Below are positions 8,920 through 17,758 of a stretch of DNA of 64,000 bases, piece by piece. The notes under the pieces are model-generated. The model saw nothing but the letters and a program-made list of their open reading frames with translations, did not search any database and had not been told where the DNA came from. Source of the stretch: Conchiformibius steedae. GTDB lineage: Bacteria > Pseudomonadota > Gammaproteobacteria > Burkholderiales > Neisseriaceae. The stretch lies in NCBI RefSeq assembly GCF_014054725.1, contig NZ_CP059563.1:782868-846867 (forward strand), written 5' to 3'. Every line of letters starts with the position of its first letter. Position 1 is the first letter of the stretch. The position numbers were made by a program, and so were the translations under genes.

Positions 8920-9516
8920 ATGACTTCCCCACTTACCCAACGCATTGCCGCACACTTTACCGAAAGCATTGCCGTTAAACAACAAGCCCTTGAGTTTCTG
9001 CCCGAAGCCACTGCTGAAGCCGCTATGTTAATGTTTCACGCGCTGGCGGAAGACGGCAAAATTTTAATGTGCGGCAACGGCGGTTCGGCTGCCGATGCCC
9101 AACACTTTGCCGCCGAAATGACCGGACGTTTTGAAAAAGAACGCATGGAATTAGCGGCTTTGGCATTGACCACCGACACGTCCGCGCTCACCGCCATCGG
9201 CAACGATTACGGATTTGAACACGTTTTCAGCAAACAGGTACGCGCTTTGGGGCGCACGGGCGATGTGCTGGTGGCAATTTCCACTTCAGGCAATTCCATC
9301 AATGTGGTGGAAGCCATTAAAGCCGCCCACGAGCGCGAGATGAAAATCGTGGCGTTTACCGGCAAAGACGGCGGCAAAATCGCCGCCATGCTGCGCGATG
9401 ACGATGTGTTGTTAAACGTTCCCCACCCACGTACCGCCCGTATTCAGGAAGTGCATTTGGTGCTGTATCACGCCATTTGCGACTGTATTGACACCATGCT
9501 GTTGGAAGGCGTGTAA
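8920..9516 (+). CDS. gmhA: Phosphoheptose isomerase GmhA (SIS domain)
   Basis: Converts sedoheptulose 7-phosphate to D-glycero-D-manno-heptose 7-phosphate, the first step toward LPS/LOS core heptose. The 198-aa protein has MCGNGGSAADAQHFAAEMTG (phosphate-binding SIS loop), AISTSGNSINVVEAIKAA and the C-terminal QEVHLVLYHAICD with the likely catalytic His. The related initiator-binding protein DiaA has the same fold, so that assignment is possible but less likely given length and motifs. It sits at the end of the tsaB-yraN cluster and is followed by an uptake-like palindrome. Confidence 0.85.
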   Translation: MTSPLTQRIAAHFTESIAVKQQALEFLPEATAEAAMLMFHALAEDGKILMCGNGGSAADAQHFAAEMTGRFEKERMELAALALTTDTSALTAIGNDYGFEHVFSKQVRALGRTGDVLVAISTSGNSINVVEAIKAAHEREMKIVAFTGKDGGKIAAMLRDDDVLLNVPHPRTARIQEVHLVLYHAICDCIDTMLLEGV

Positions 9517-9519
9517 GCG

Positions 9520-9534
9520 TTCAGGCTGCCTGAA
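9520..9534. repeat. Uptake-sequence palindrome 1
   Basis: TTCAGGCTGCCTGAA: contains AGGCTGCCTGAA on plus (9523-9534) and AGGCAGCCTGAA on minus. It fills the gmhA to PLD-protein gap. Confidence 0.75.
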
Positions 9535-9557
9535 AACCGTGTTTGCAAGGAAAGACC

Positions 9558-10250
9558 ATGGCTCAATTTTTAAATACCAGTGCTACTACTTTTTATTTGG
9601 AAAACTTAATTAAAAACTCTCGCGAGCGGCTGTATTTAATCAGCCCCTACCTGAAGCTCAACGACCGCATCAAAGAGCTTTTGGAAGACAAAGACCGCAT
9701 GAAGATTGATATCCGCATCGTGTACGGCAAAAGCGAGTTGCAGCCTGCCGAAGCGGCGTGGTTAAAAAACCTGTCCTATGTCCGCACCAGCTACTGCCAC
9801 AACCTGCACGCCAAATGCTATATCAGCGAAAACGAATGCATTATTACCAGCCTGAATTTATACGAATTCAGCCAAGTCAATAATAACGAAATGGGCATCC
9901 GCCTGACCCGCGATGAAGACGTTGCAGTGTACCGTGATGCCTATGAAGAAGCCCAGCGCATTATCCGCATCAGTGATGAAGTGAAAATTTCCGTAGATGT
10001 TGTGCCGCCAGAAGCCTCTGCCGAAGCCGTTGCCGCCCAGCCTGCCGCACACGGTTTGACCGCCGCCAAACTGGCGGAAAAATGGGGCATAGACCGCGCC
10101 GAATGCAATAAACGCCTGTGCGAAGCCGGTTTGCAGGAATTAAAAGGCAAAACCTATTTTCTGACCGAACAGGGTAAAGCCGCCGGTGCCGTGTTGCGTA
10201 AAGGGCAGTACGGCTGGTTTATCCTGTGGCCGGAAGACTTGACCGTTTGA
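9558..10250 (+). CDS. Phospholipase D-like domain protein
   Basis: A 230-aa protein with one PLD-like half-site: RERLYLISPYLKLNDRIKEL in the N-terminal strand region and NLHAKCYISENECIITSLNL for the HKD motif. The motif reads HxKxxxxE, so the usual Asp is replaced by Glu, and the following GSxN is TSLN. One half-site implies dimerisation if active. The C-terminal ~70 residues (LTAAKLAEKWGIDRAECNKR) look like a small helical, possibly nucleic-acid-binding domain. The ATG at 9558 is preceded by AAGGAAAG. Substrate is unknown; nuclease or phosphodiesterase activity is a guess from the fold. No signal peptide. Confidence 0.75.
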   Translation: MAQFLNTSATTFYLENLIKNSRERLYLISPYLKLNDRIKELLEDKDRMKIDIRIVYGKSELQPAEAAWLKNLSYVRTSYCHNLHAKCYISENECIITSLNLYEFSQVNNNEMGIRLTRDEDVAVYRDAYEEAQRIIRISDEVKISVDVVPPEASAEAVAAQPAAHGLTAAKLAEKWGIDRAECNKRLCEAGLQELKGKTYFLTEQGKAAGAVLRKGQYGWFILWPEDLTV

Positions 10251-10252
10251 TT

Positions 10253-10267
10253 TTCAGGCTGCCTGAA
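10253..10267. repeat. Uptake-sequence palindrome 2
   Basis: A second exact TTCAGGCTGCCTGAA, between the PLD-like gene and grxB. Confidence 0.75.
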
Positions 10268-10287
10268 ACCATTGAGAAAGTAATCCC

Positions 10288-10935
10288 ATGAAACTCTATA
10301 TCTACGACCATTGCCCCTTTTGCACCCGCGCCCGTTTGGCATTGGCGCATTACGGCTATGATGTTGAAAACATGATTTTGGCAAACGACGACGAAGCCAC
10401 ACCCATCGCCCTGATTGGTGCGAAACAAGTACCGATTCTGCAAAAAACAGACGGCACGGCAATGGGCGAGAGCTTGGATATTGTCCGTTATGCGGCGGCG
10501 AATGCAGGTAAAGATTTTGACGAAAACGTGCGCCCCCAAGTGAAAACATGGTTTGAGCGTGTGAACGGCTATTACAACCATTTAACCATGCCACGCGCCG
10601 TGCGTTTGGGTTTGCCCGAATTTGCCGAAGCGTCCGCTGTTGCCTATTATGTGGCGAAAAAAGAACAGTTTATCGGCAGTTTCGCCGAAAACCTCGCCCA
10701 AACCGAAAGCTATTTAAAGCAAATCCACGCCGATTTGGCAGAATTAAACGCTTGGGTAGCGAGCGCCGATGCCCTGAACGGCACAGGCTTCAGCATGGAA
10801 GACGTGCTGGTGTTTCCCCTGCTGCGTAATTTAACGATGGTAAACGGCATCTGTTTTCCCGAAAAAGTGGCGGATTATGCAGCCAAAATGGCAGCAACCT
10901 ACCGCATTGATTTGTATCACGACCGCGCCGTATAA
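10288..10935 (+). CDS. grxB: Glutaredoxin 2
   Basis: GrxB is the GST-fold glutaredoxin that reduces protein disulfides with glutathione. The redox pair is Cys9/Cys12 in YDHCPFCTRARLAL, followed by KQVPILQKTDGTAMGESLDIVRY, the glutathione-binding thioredoxin part. The C-terminal two thirds is the all-helical domain with the family stretch FVYP-like VLVFPLLRNLTMVNGI. Length 215 aa is standard. gshA in this window would supply the cofactor pathway. EIIA starts 12 nt downstream, so the genes are probably co-transcribed. Confidence 0.93.
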   Translation: MKLYIYDHCPFCTRARLALAHYGYDVENMILANDDEATPIALIGAKQVPILQKTDGTAMGESLDIVRYAAANAGKDFDENVRPQVKTWFERVNGYYNHLTMPRAVRLGLPEFAEASAVAYYVAKKEQFIGSFAENLAQTESYLKQIHADLAELNAWVASADALNGTGFSMEDVLVFPLLRNLTMVNGICFPEKVADYAAKMAATYRIDLYHDRAV

Positions 10936-10946
10936 GGGATAACACC

Positions 10947-11354
10947 ATGATTGGCATACTGTTAATTACCCATGAAACCTTGGGCGCAGCGTATCGGGAC
11001 TTGGCGCAGCATTTTTTTCCCGACCAAGAAAACCGTTCTCATATCCGTATTTTGAATGTGGATATTCACGACGACCACGCCAGTATTATTGACCGTGCCG
11101 CCGCGCTGCTGCCTGAAACCGACCGTGGTGCGGGCGTGCTGATTTTAACCGATATTTTCGGCGCAACCCCGTGCAATGCGGCGATGAAACTGGTGGTGCC
11201 GCAGCGTTCCGCCATGATTACGGGCTTGAACGCGCCGATGCTGATTAAAGCGGTGTCGCATTCGGCGCAGGCGCAGCAGCTGACCGAGTTTGCCGAAACC
11301 GTACGCGCGGCGGGAGTGCAGGGCATTATGCTGTTTGCCGAACCTTTGTGCTGA
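10947..11354 (+). CDS. PTS EIIA component, mannose family
   Basis: A single-domain EIIA-Man-like protein (135 aa). His9 in GILLITHETLG is the expected phosphorylation site, and LILTDIFGATPCNAAM is the family loop. No EIIB, EIIC or EIID gene is nearby; HPr and enzyme I follow within 1.6 kb. In beta-proteobacteria such an incomplete PTS is regarded as regulatory, not transporting, which is the inference here. Start ATG at 10947, 12 nt after grxB. Confidence 0.9.
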   Translation: MIGILLITHETLGAAYRDLAQHFFPDQENRSHIRILNVDIHDDHASIIDRAAALLPETDRGAGVLILTDIFGATPCNAAMKLVVPQRSAMITGLNAPMLIKAVSHSAQAQQLTEFAETVRAAGVQGIMLFAEPLC

Positions 11355-11361
11355 AAGCATT

Positions 11362-11376
11362 TTCAGGCTGCCTGAA
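11362..11376. repeat. Uptake-sequence palindrome 3
   Basis: Third exact TTCAGGCTGCCTGAA, 8 nt after the EIIA stop. Confidence 0.75.
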
Positions 11377-11390
11377 ACGGAAAGACTGTT

Positions 11391-11494
11391 CCCTCCCCCG
11401 TATTAGCGGGGGAGGGCTAGGGTGGGGGAAAGAGCGATAAACAAGGGAACGCTTGCCTCCACCCCTCCCCTCTCCCGTTGGCACAGGGGAGGGG
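11391..11494. repeat. GC-rich repeat doublet, copy B
   Basis: Same unit as 5726-5838: left arm CCCTCCCCC ... GGGGGAGGGCTAGGGTGGGG, AT-richer centre with the shared word GATAAACAA, and an inverted right arm. It lies between EIIA and the zinc-ribbon gene and could fold in the transcript. Confidence 0.7.
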
Positions 11495-11528
11495 GCGTTC
11501 CAAGCTAATCTTCACAGAAAGGAAAATC

Positions 11529-12602
11529 ATGAGCGACAAAGTTCGCAGTCATCTGTCCAAATCCGACCGCCTGCCCGAAAAATGGTTTCGGCGTGGGCTG
11601 TGGCTGATTGCCTTGGTGTTTGCCTCTTTCCTGATTGGCTTGGGCGGCAAAATTGTCGGCGACCTGCCGCAAACCGAGCCTGTGCGCGAGTTGGAAAGCT
11701 ATATGCCGCAAGACAAGCTGTTGAAAAACAAGCAGCAACAGAAAAGCTTGGAAGCGCGGCAGCAGGTTTTGCAACAAGAACAGGAAAAAGCCGAACAAGC
11801 CCTGTCCGAACAGCAAAAAACCGTTCAAACCGAACAGGAAAACCTCAATAACTGGCTGGCGGCGCGTACCGCCACCGAACAATCGGCACAAAATCCCGAA
11901 GTGCTGGCGCGTACCCGCCGTTTGGACGAATTGCGCGAGCGTGAACAACAGTTGCAAAAACAAGTGGATGCCGTTCAAAAGCAGCAGTTGGACAATGACC
12001 ACGCTTCGGCAGTAAACAGCAGAGAATACAGCCAGTTAGAAGAGCAGGCGCAGCCGCTGAAAGATGTGGACGACCGCCGCATTGAATTAACCGTTTTTCT
12101 GTACCGTTTGGCACTGACTTTGCCGCTGCTGTTGGCAGCGGGCTGGCTGTTTGCCAAACAACGCCGTTCGCGCTGGTGGCCGTTTGTGTGGGGCTTTATC
12201 TGGTTTGCCCTGTTTGCCTTTTTTGTGGAATTGGTGCCTTACCTGCCTAGCTACGGCGGCTATGTGCGCTATGTTGTGGGCATTGTGCTGACCGTGTTAA
12301 TCGGGCGTTACGCCATTGCCGCCATGAACCGCTATTTGGAACGCAAACAGGCAGAAGAAGCCTTGCCGCAAACCGAACGCCGCGACCGCTTGGATTACGA
12401 CCAAGCCCTGCTTGCCATCGGCAAAGGCATTTGCCCCGGTTGTGAACGCGGTTTGGATTTTACCAATACGCAGTTGGATTTTTGTCCGCATTGCAGCATC
12501 CGCCTGTTCCGCCATTGCGGGCATTGCGACACCCGTTACAGCGCGTTTTACCGTTATTGCTTTCATTGCGGTAAGGGAGACGAAAACAGCGCGGAAAGCT
12601 GA
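11529..12602 (+). CDS. Membrane protein with coiled coil and C-terminal zinc ribbons
   Basis: Unrecognised 357-aa protein. Visible in order: basic N-terminus; membrane helix at about 24-44 (LWLIALVFASFLIGLGGKIV); a long Gln/Glu-rich coiled coil (about 60-175); three further hydrophobic helices (about 193-280); then a cytosolic tail with four CxxC knuckles (CPGC, CPHC, CGHC, CFHC) that would bind two zinc ions. The ATG at 11529 follows AAAGGAAA. It lies between EIIA and HPr with only small gaps. A role as sensor or scaffold linked to PTS state is speculation from position only. Confidence 0.7.
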   Translation: MSDKVRSHLSKSDRLPEKWFRRGLWLIALVFASFLIGLGGKIVGDLPQTEPVRELESYMPQDKLLKNKQQQKSLEARQQVLQQEQEKAEQALSEQQKTVQTEQENLNNWLAARTATEQSAQNPEVLARTRRLDELREREQQLQKQVDAVQKQQLDNDHASAVNSREYSQLEEQAQPLKDVDDRRIELTVFLYRLALTLPLLLAAGWLFAKQRRSRWWPFVWGFIWFALFAFFVELVPYLPSYGGYVRYVVGIVLTVLIGRYAIAAMNRYLERKQAEEALPQTERRDRLDYDQALLAIGKGICPGCERGLDFTNTQLDFCPHCSIRLFRHCGHCDTRYSAFYRYCFHCGKGDENSAES

Positions 12603-12604
12603 TT

Positions 12605-12619
12605 TTCAGGCAGCCTGAA
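12605..12619. repeat. Uptake-sequence palindrome 4 (inverted orientation)
   Basis: TTCAGGCAGCCTGAA, the reverse complement of the other three copies, in the gap before ptsH. Confidence 0.75.
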
Positions 12620-12643
12620 ACATTATTTTAAGAAAGAAAAATC

Positions 12644-12913
12644 ATGCAACAACACACCTTCACCATTATCAATAAACTGGGTTTGCACGCCCGTGCGTCC
12701 AGTAAATTTACCCAAACCGCCGCCCAATTTGCCTGCGAAATTTGGGTAACGCGCAACGGCAGACGCGTCAACGGCAAAAGTATTATGGGTTTGATGATGC
12801 TTGCCGCCGCGCAAGGCACACAAATTGAGATTGAAACCGACGGCGCAGACGAAGAAGCGGCAATGGCGGCTTTGGGCGAACTGATTAACGACTACTTCGG
12901 CGAAGGGGAGTAA
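12644..12913 (+). CDS. ptsH: Phosphocarrier protein HPr
   Basis: HPr (89 aa) passes phosphate from enzyme I to EIIA. His15 in KLGLHARASSKF is the phosphorylation site, and Ser46 in VNGKSIMGLMM occupies the position targeted by HPr kinase in bacteria that have one. No hprK gene is in this window. Start ATG at 12644 with AAGAAAG upstream; ptsI begins 3 nt after the stop, so the two are translationally close. Confidence 0.95.
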   Translation: MQQHTFTIINKLGLHARASSKFTQTAAQFACEIWVTRNGRRVNGKSIMGLMMLAAAQGTQIEIETDGADEEAAMAALGELINDYFGEGE

Positions 12914-12916
12914 ACC

Positions 12917-14659
12917 ATGATTGTCCTGCACGGCGCGGCGGCAGGGCGCGGCATTGCCATCGGACGGGCGCATCTGGTGGTGCGCGGCGTGTCGGAAGTG
13001 CCGCAGTTTTGCCTGCCCGAAGCCGAACTCGCCGCCGAAACCGCCCGTTTTGAAGCCGCCGTTAAAGCCACGCGCCGCCAGTTGGAACAGCTGCGCAGCG
13101 CCATTCCCGAAAACGCCCCCACCGAATTGGGCGCGTTTATTTCCCTGCATCTGATGCTGCTGACCGATGTCACCCTGTCGCGCGAACCCATTGATATTTT
13201 GCAAGAGCAGCAAATCAATGCCGAATGGGCGTTAAAAATCCAAACCGACCGCCTGTCGCAACAGTTTGACGAAATTGATGATGAATACCTGCGCCAACGC
13301 AAGCAGGATATGCTGCAAGTGGTCGAGCGCATTCAAAAAAACCTAATCGGGCAAAGCACCGAAATCAATTTAGATGCCAATTTGCTGGACGATACCGTTT
13401 TGATTGCACACGATTTATCGCCTGCTGATACCGTGTTTTTCAAAGACCAGCGCATTGAAGGTTTTGTCACCGATATGGGCGGACCCACCAGCCACACCGC
13501 CATTTTGGGGCGCAGCCTCAATATTCCCTCTGTGATTGGCACGGGCAACGCCCGCCAGCTGATACGCGAGCATGAATGGGTGATTGTAGATGGTGCAAAC
13601 GGTACGTTAATTATCAATCCCGATGAAACCGTGTTGGCAGAATACCGCCGCCGTTTGCGCGAATACCGCAGCCACCAACGCCAGCTCAACAAACTCAAAC
13701 ACACCGCTGCTGCCACCGCCGATGGCGAAACCATTGAGCTGCTTGCCAATATTGAAAGTGTGGACGACATCAAAGCCATACACAAACTTGGCGCAGACGG
13801 TGTGGGTTTGTTGCGTAGCGAATTCCTGTATTTAAACCGCGATAATCTGCCCGAAGAAGAAGAACTGTATCAAGCCTATAGCGATATTGTGAAAAAACTG
13901 AAAGGCAAACCGCTAACCATCCGCACCGTGGATTTGGGGGTGGACAAAAATCCGCGCTGGTTTGGTGGTGGTGGCACGCCCAACGCCGCCTTAAATCCTG
14001 CTTTGGGCTTGACGGGCGTGCGTTTGTGCCACGCCGAACCCGTGATGTTCCGCACCCAAATGCGCGCCATTTTGCGGGCAGCCGTGCATGGACCCGTTAA
14101 AATGATGTTTCCGATGGTATCGGGCTTGGCAGAACTCAAACAAAGTTTGGTGCATTTGGAAACCGCCAAACGCCAACTGACCGAACGCGAAGAAAAATTC
14201 GGCGGTGTGTCAGTAGGCTGCATGATTGAAATCCCGTCTGCCGCGCTTACCGTTTCCAGCCTGCTCAAACACGCCGATTTTGTCTCTATTGGGACTAACG
14301 ACTTGATTCAATACACCCTTTCGGTGGATAGGAATGACGACAGCGTTAGCTATTTGTACCAGCCCGCGCATCCCGCCGTTATCCGTTTGCTGGCGCATAT
14401 TATCCGCACCGCCAACCGCATGGGCAAAGGCGTGTCGCTGTGTGGCGAAATGGCTGGCGACCCCGCCTATACCCGCCTGCTGCTGGGTTTGGGCTTGCGC
14501 CGTTTTTCCATGAATACTGCCAACCTGTTGGCAGTAAAAGAAATTGTGCTTGGCAGCGACATAGAAAAACTGGAAAACGACATCAGCCGCCTTACCCGCA
14601 ACGAAGACCCCGACAAAGCCGATGCCCTGTTGAAAAAACTCAACGGCAGCGATTCTTAA
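12917..14659 (+). CDS. ptsI: PTS enzyme I
   Basis: Phosphoenolpyruvate-protein phosphotransferase, 580 aa, standard length. The N-terminal domain has the phosphohistidine His193 in [20 protein letters not shown]; the C-terminal PEP-binding barrel shows [59 protein letters not shown] and the active Cys in [10 protein letters not shown]. It feeds phosphate to HPr encoded directly upstream. With only an EIIA nearby, the system is probably regulatory. Confidence 0.95.
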   Translation: MIVLHGAAAGRGIAIGRAHLVVRGVSEVPQFCLPEAELAAETARFEAAVKATRRQLEQLRSAIPENAPTELGAFISLHLMLLTDVTLSREPIDILQEQQINAEWALKIQTDRLSQQFDEIDDEYLRQRKQDMLQVVERIQKNLIGQSTEINLDANLLDDTVLIAHDLSPADTVFFKDQRIEGFVTDMGGPTSHTAILGRSLNIPSVIGTGNARQLIREHEWVIVDGANGTLIINPDETVLAEYRRRLREYRSHQRQLNKLKHTAAATADGETIELLANIESVDDIKAIHKLGADGVGLLRSEFLYLNRDNLPEEEELYQAYSDIVKKLKGKPLTIRTVDLGVDKNPRWFGGGGTPNAALNPALGLTGVRLCHAEPVMFRTQMRAILRAAVHGPVKMMFPMVSGLAELKQSLVHLETAKRQLTEREEKFGGVSVGCMIEIPSAALTVSSLLKHADFVSIGTNDLIQYTLSVDRNDDSVSYLYQPAHPAVIRLLAHIIRTANRMGKGVSLCGEMAGDPAYTRLLLGLGLRRFSMNTANLLAVKEIVLGSDIEKLENDISRLTRNEDPDKADALLKKLNGSDS

Positions 14660-14687
14660 CCCAACCCCTGCAATAAAAGGAAAAACC

Positions 14688-15704
14688 ATGCCCGCACAAT
14701 CTTTGCGCCAACGTTCCCTGCTCAGCCTGCGCCGCCACAGCCGCGCCGAAATTGAATATCTGATTGATTTGGCAGAACAACTCAAACACGCCAAACGCCA
14801 AGGCAGCGAAACCCACGCCCTGCGCGGTAAAAACATTGCCCTGATTTTTGAAAAAACCTCTACCCGCACCCGTTGCGCCTTTGAAGTGGCTGCGTACGAC
14901 CAAGGCGCAAACGTGACCTATATTGATTCCGCCGCATCCCAAATCGGACACAAAGAAAGCATTAAAGACACGGCGCGGGTATTGGGGCGTATGTATGATG
15001 CCATTGAATACCGCGGTTACGCCCAAAGCGCAGTGGAAGAATTGGCGCAATATGCGGGCGTGCCTGTGTTTAACGGTTTAACGGATGAATTTCACCCCAC
15101 ACAAATGCTTGCCGATGTGCTGACCATGCGTGAACACAGCCAAGGCAAAGCCTTAAACCAAATCCGTTTTGCCTATGTGGGCGATGCCCGCAACAATATG
15201 GGTAACTCGCTGTTGCTGATAGCGGCAAAGCTGGGCATGGACTGCCGCATCGCCGCGCCCGCCGCTTTACAGCCCGATGCCGATTGGGTGGCACAATGCC
15301 GCGAATTTGCCCGCGAAAGCGGCGCACAACTGCTGCTTACCGAAGACCCGCAAGAAGCCGTGCGCGGCGTGGATTTTATCCATACCGATGTATGGGTATC
15401 CATGGGCGAGCCTTTGGAAGCATGGGGCGAGCGCATTGGCGCATTGATGCCTTATCAGGTAAACGCCGCGCTGATGGCAGCCGCAAACAATCCCGAAGTC
15501 AAGTTTATGCACTGTCTGCCCGCGTTTCACAATACCGAAACCCAAGTTGGGCGTGACATTGCCGCACGTTATCCCGAATTGGCAAACGGTATTGAAGTGA
15601 CCGAAGATGTGTTTGAATCGCCGCAAAACATCGCCTTTGACCAAGCGGAAAACCGTTTGCACACCATTAAAGCCGTGATGGTGGCATCGTTGGGCGCAGC
15701 ATAA
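14688..15704 (+). CDS. argF: Ornithine carbamoyltransferase
   Basis: Makes citrulline from ornithine and carbamoyl phosphate. The 338-aa protein has the carbamoyl-phosphate motif [20 protein letters not shown], the [17 protein letters not shown] stretch, and the ornithine-site [21 protein letters not shown] precedes the ATG. It follows ptsI by 28 nt and its stop overlaps the xerC start by one base (TAATG). Confidence 0.95.
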   Translation: MPAQSLRQRSLLSLRRHSRAEIEYLIDLAEQLKHAKRQGSETHALRGKNIALIFEKTSTRTRCAFEVAAYDQGANVTYIDSAASQIGHKESIKDTARVLGRMYDAIEYRGYAQSAVEELAQYAGVPVFNGLTDEFHPTQMLADVLTMREHSQGKALNQIRFAYVGDARNNMGNSLLLIAAKLGMDCRIAAPAALQPDADWVAQCREFARESGAQLLLTEDPQEAVRGVDFIHTDVWVSMGEPLEAWGERIGALMPYQVNAALMAAANNPEVKFMHCLPAFHNTETQVGRDIAARYPELANGIEVTEDVFESPQNIAFDQAENRLHTIKAVMVASLGAA

Positions 15705-16666
15705 TGCCCGAACAATCCATTGTTTTTTTCTCGCACGCGCCGTTTTTCGCCCAAGCCGAAGCGTGGTTGCTGGTGTTGCGCCAACAAGGGCGTTCCCCGC
15801 ATACTTTGGCAGCGTATCGGCGCGATTTGGCGCAGTTGGCAGAGTTGTTGCCCGCGCGTGTGGAACGTCCGCAGCGGCGCGATATGGTGTCTGCTTTAAA
15901 AAAACTCTCGCAACAGCAGCTTCACCCCCGCAGCATGGCGCGGAAATTGTCGGTATGGCGGCAGTATTGCGCCCATTTGATTCGTCAAGACCTTTTGGAA
16001 AGCGACCCCACCGCAGGCATCAAAGCCCCCAAACCCCCTGAACGCTTGCCCAAAGCCGTGGATGGTGAAACGCTGAACACCCTGTTAGACCAAGCCTTGC
16101 CGCAACACGCCCTGTCGCGGCGCGATGTGGCGGTGGCGGAACTGCTGTACGGCAGCGGTTTGCGCCTGTCGGAACTGGTGTCGCTGAACCTTGATGATGT
16201 GTTGTTGGATGCGGGGTGGCTGACGGTATGGGGCAAAGGCGGCAAACAACGCCAAGTCCCGCTTACCGCCAAAAGCGTTGCCGCGATTCACGCCTACCTG
16301 CCCCACCGCGCCGCTGCCGCAGGCGAAAACGCTCTGTTTACCAACCGACAAGGCACACGAATCAGCACCCGCCAAATCGCCAAACGCCTGCAACAATGGG
16401 CGCAACGGCAGGGCAGTCCGCAACACCTGTCGCCGCATATGCTGCGCCACAGCTATGCAGGACATCTGCTGCAAGCCTCACGCGATGTCCGCGCCGTGCA
16501 GGAACTGCTCGGACACCAAAGCCTGTCCACCACCCAAATTTATACCAAGCTGGATTTTGAACATCTGGCAAAGGTATATGACGAAGCCCATCCGCGTGCC
16601 AAGCGTAAGAAAACAGCAGAATCGGATGGTATAAAAACCGATTGTGAGGAAAATAATCTGCTGTAG
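15704..16666 (+). CDS. xerC: Tyrosine recombinase XerC/XerD
   Basis: Site-specific recombinase that resolves chromosome dimers at dif. All catalytic residues are visible: Arg154 ([12 protein letters not shown]), Lys178 (WGKGGKQR), His245 and Arg248 ([14 protein letters not shown]), His271 ([13 protein letters not shown]) and Tyr280. The N-terminal core-binding SAM-like domain precedes. Length 320 aa is slightly long because of a Lys-rich C-terminal tail after YDEAHPRAK. XerC rather than XerD is favoured by overall sequence, but not proven. No dif-like site was seen nearby, so this is the housekeeping enzyme, not part of an integrated element. Confidence 0.88.
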   Translation: MPEQSIVFFSHAPFFAQAEAWLLVLRQQGRSPHTLAAYRRDLAQLAELLPARVERPQRRDMVSALKKLSQQQLHPRSMARKLSVWRQYCAHLIRQDLLESDPTAGIKAPKPPERLPKAVDGETLNTLLDQALPQHALSRRDVAVAELLYGSGLRLSELVSLNLDDVLLDAGWLTVWGKGGKQRQVPLTAKSVAAIHAYLPHRAAAAGENALFTNRQGTRISTRQIAKRLQQWAQRQGSPQHLSPHMLRHSYAGHLLQASRDVRAVQELLGHQSLSTTQIYTKLDFEHLAKVYDEAHPRAKRKKTAESDGIKTDCEENNLL

Positions 16667-16851
16667 AAGCATGAAATTACAGTAGAATGTACTTGCACTC
16701 AAGTACCGAATTGGCAAATTTTCCCAGTAAACCCACCCATGCACAGTGCAGATAATCGCACTGGCACGGTTGGCAAAAACCGTGTTTTCTTTTAAAGTGA
16801 TAGGCATTACTCTATTTTCTGGTTTTACCCATCTTTAAAAGGCTGTTTATT

Positions 16852-17706
16852 ATGCATCAATCCCAAATTCATGCGCTTGCCCGTGCCATGGGCGAAGCGG
16901 CGCCTTATATCAAAAAATACCAAAACCGTACCATTGTGGTGAAATATGGCGGTAATGCCATGATTAACGAGGAATTAAAACAGGCAGTGATGCAGGATTT
17001 GCTGCTGTTGAACCAAATCGGCATTCGTGTGGTGCTGGTGCATGGTGGTGGTCCTGAAATTTCTCAGGGCTTAAAGCTGATTGGCAAGGAAAGTGTGTTT
17101 ATCGACGGATTGCGCGTTACCGACCGCGAAACCATGGATGTGGTGCAGCAGATGTTGGCGGGGAAGGTAAATAAAAGCTTGGTGTCGCTGCTGAAGGGGC
17201 GTGGGATTGGTTTGTGTGGGATAGACGGGGGCATGCTGTTGTGTGAAAAACTGCGCGGCAGCGCCGATTGGGGCTATGTGGGCGAAATTGTTAAAGTGGA
17301 TACGCATTTGCCTGAATTTGCTTTGAATTCGGGCTTTATTCCTGTGATTGCCACCATTGGCGCAGATGAACAGGGTACGCCCTATAATATCAATGCAGAT
17401 ACGGCGGCAGGACAGATTGCGGTGGCGTTGGGCGCTGCCAAGCTGGTGAGCATGACCGATACGGCGGGTTTGCTGCGCGACCGTTATGATGAAAGCACGT
17501 TGATTGAACGGGTGTTGTTAGATGATGTAGAAGCTTTAACGGAACAGGGCATTATTGCAGGGGGAATGATTCCCAAAGTGCAATGTTGTGTGGATGCGGT
17601 AAAAGGCGGCGTGGACGAAGCAGCGATTATTGACGGGCGTGTGGCGCATTCTATTTTGTTGGAAATGTTTAGCCATAAGGGTAGCGGTACGCTGTTTTGC
17701 GCCTAG
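16852..17706 (+). CDS. argB: Acetylglutamate kinase
   Basis: Second step of arginine synthesis. The 284-aa protein shows the amino-acid-kinase motifs TIVVKYGGNAM, VVLVHGGGPEI, FIDGLRVTDRETMDVV, NINADTAAGQIAVALGA and IIAGGMIPKVQCC. It is preceded by a 185-nt gap that should hold its promoter, and is followed by a hairpin at 17711-17744, so it looks monocistronic. Confidence 0.95.
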   Translation: MHQSQIHALARAMGEAAPYIKKYQNRTIVVKYGGNAMINEELKQAVMQDLLLLNQIGIRVVLVHGGGPEISQGLKLIGKESVFIDGLRVTDRETMDVVQQMLAGKVNKSLVSLLKGRGIGLCGIDGGMLLCEKLRGSADWGYVGEIVKVDTHLPEFALNSGFIPVIATIGADEQGTPYNINADTAAGQIAVALGAAKLVSMTDTAGLLRDRYDESTLIERVLLDDVEALTEQGIIAGGMIPKVQCCVDAVKGGVDEAAIIDGRVAHSILLEMFSHKGSGTLFCA

Positions 17707-17710
17707 TTTT

Positions 17711-17744
17711 CAGGCTGTCTGAAAAAGCGATTTTAGACAGCCTG
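17711..17744. terminator. Bidirectional terminator built from an uptake-like repeat
   Basis: CAGGCTGTCTGAAAA (17711-17725) pairs, with one bulged G, with TTTTAGACAGCCTG (17731-17744). It contains AGGCTGTCTGAA, one change from the uptake word. It sits between the convergent argB and GTPase stops. Confidence 0.7.
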
Positions 17745-17758
17745 CTATGTTTCACACA

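Noticed and set aside
11505..12002. 165-residue Leu/Phe-rich frame on the minus strand
   Set aside because: Antisense to the coiled-coil region of the zinc-ribbon gene; Gln/Glu codons read backwards give Leu/Phe.
15704..16666. XerC gene as a sign of an integrated element
   Set aside because: It is a standard housekeeping recombinase in an argF-linked context, with no attachment sites or phage genes nearby.
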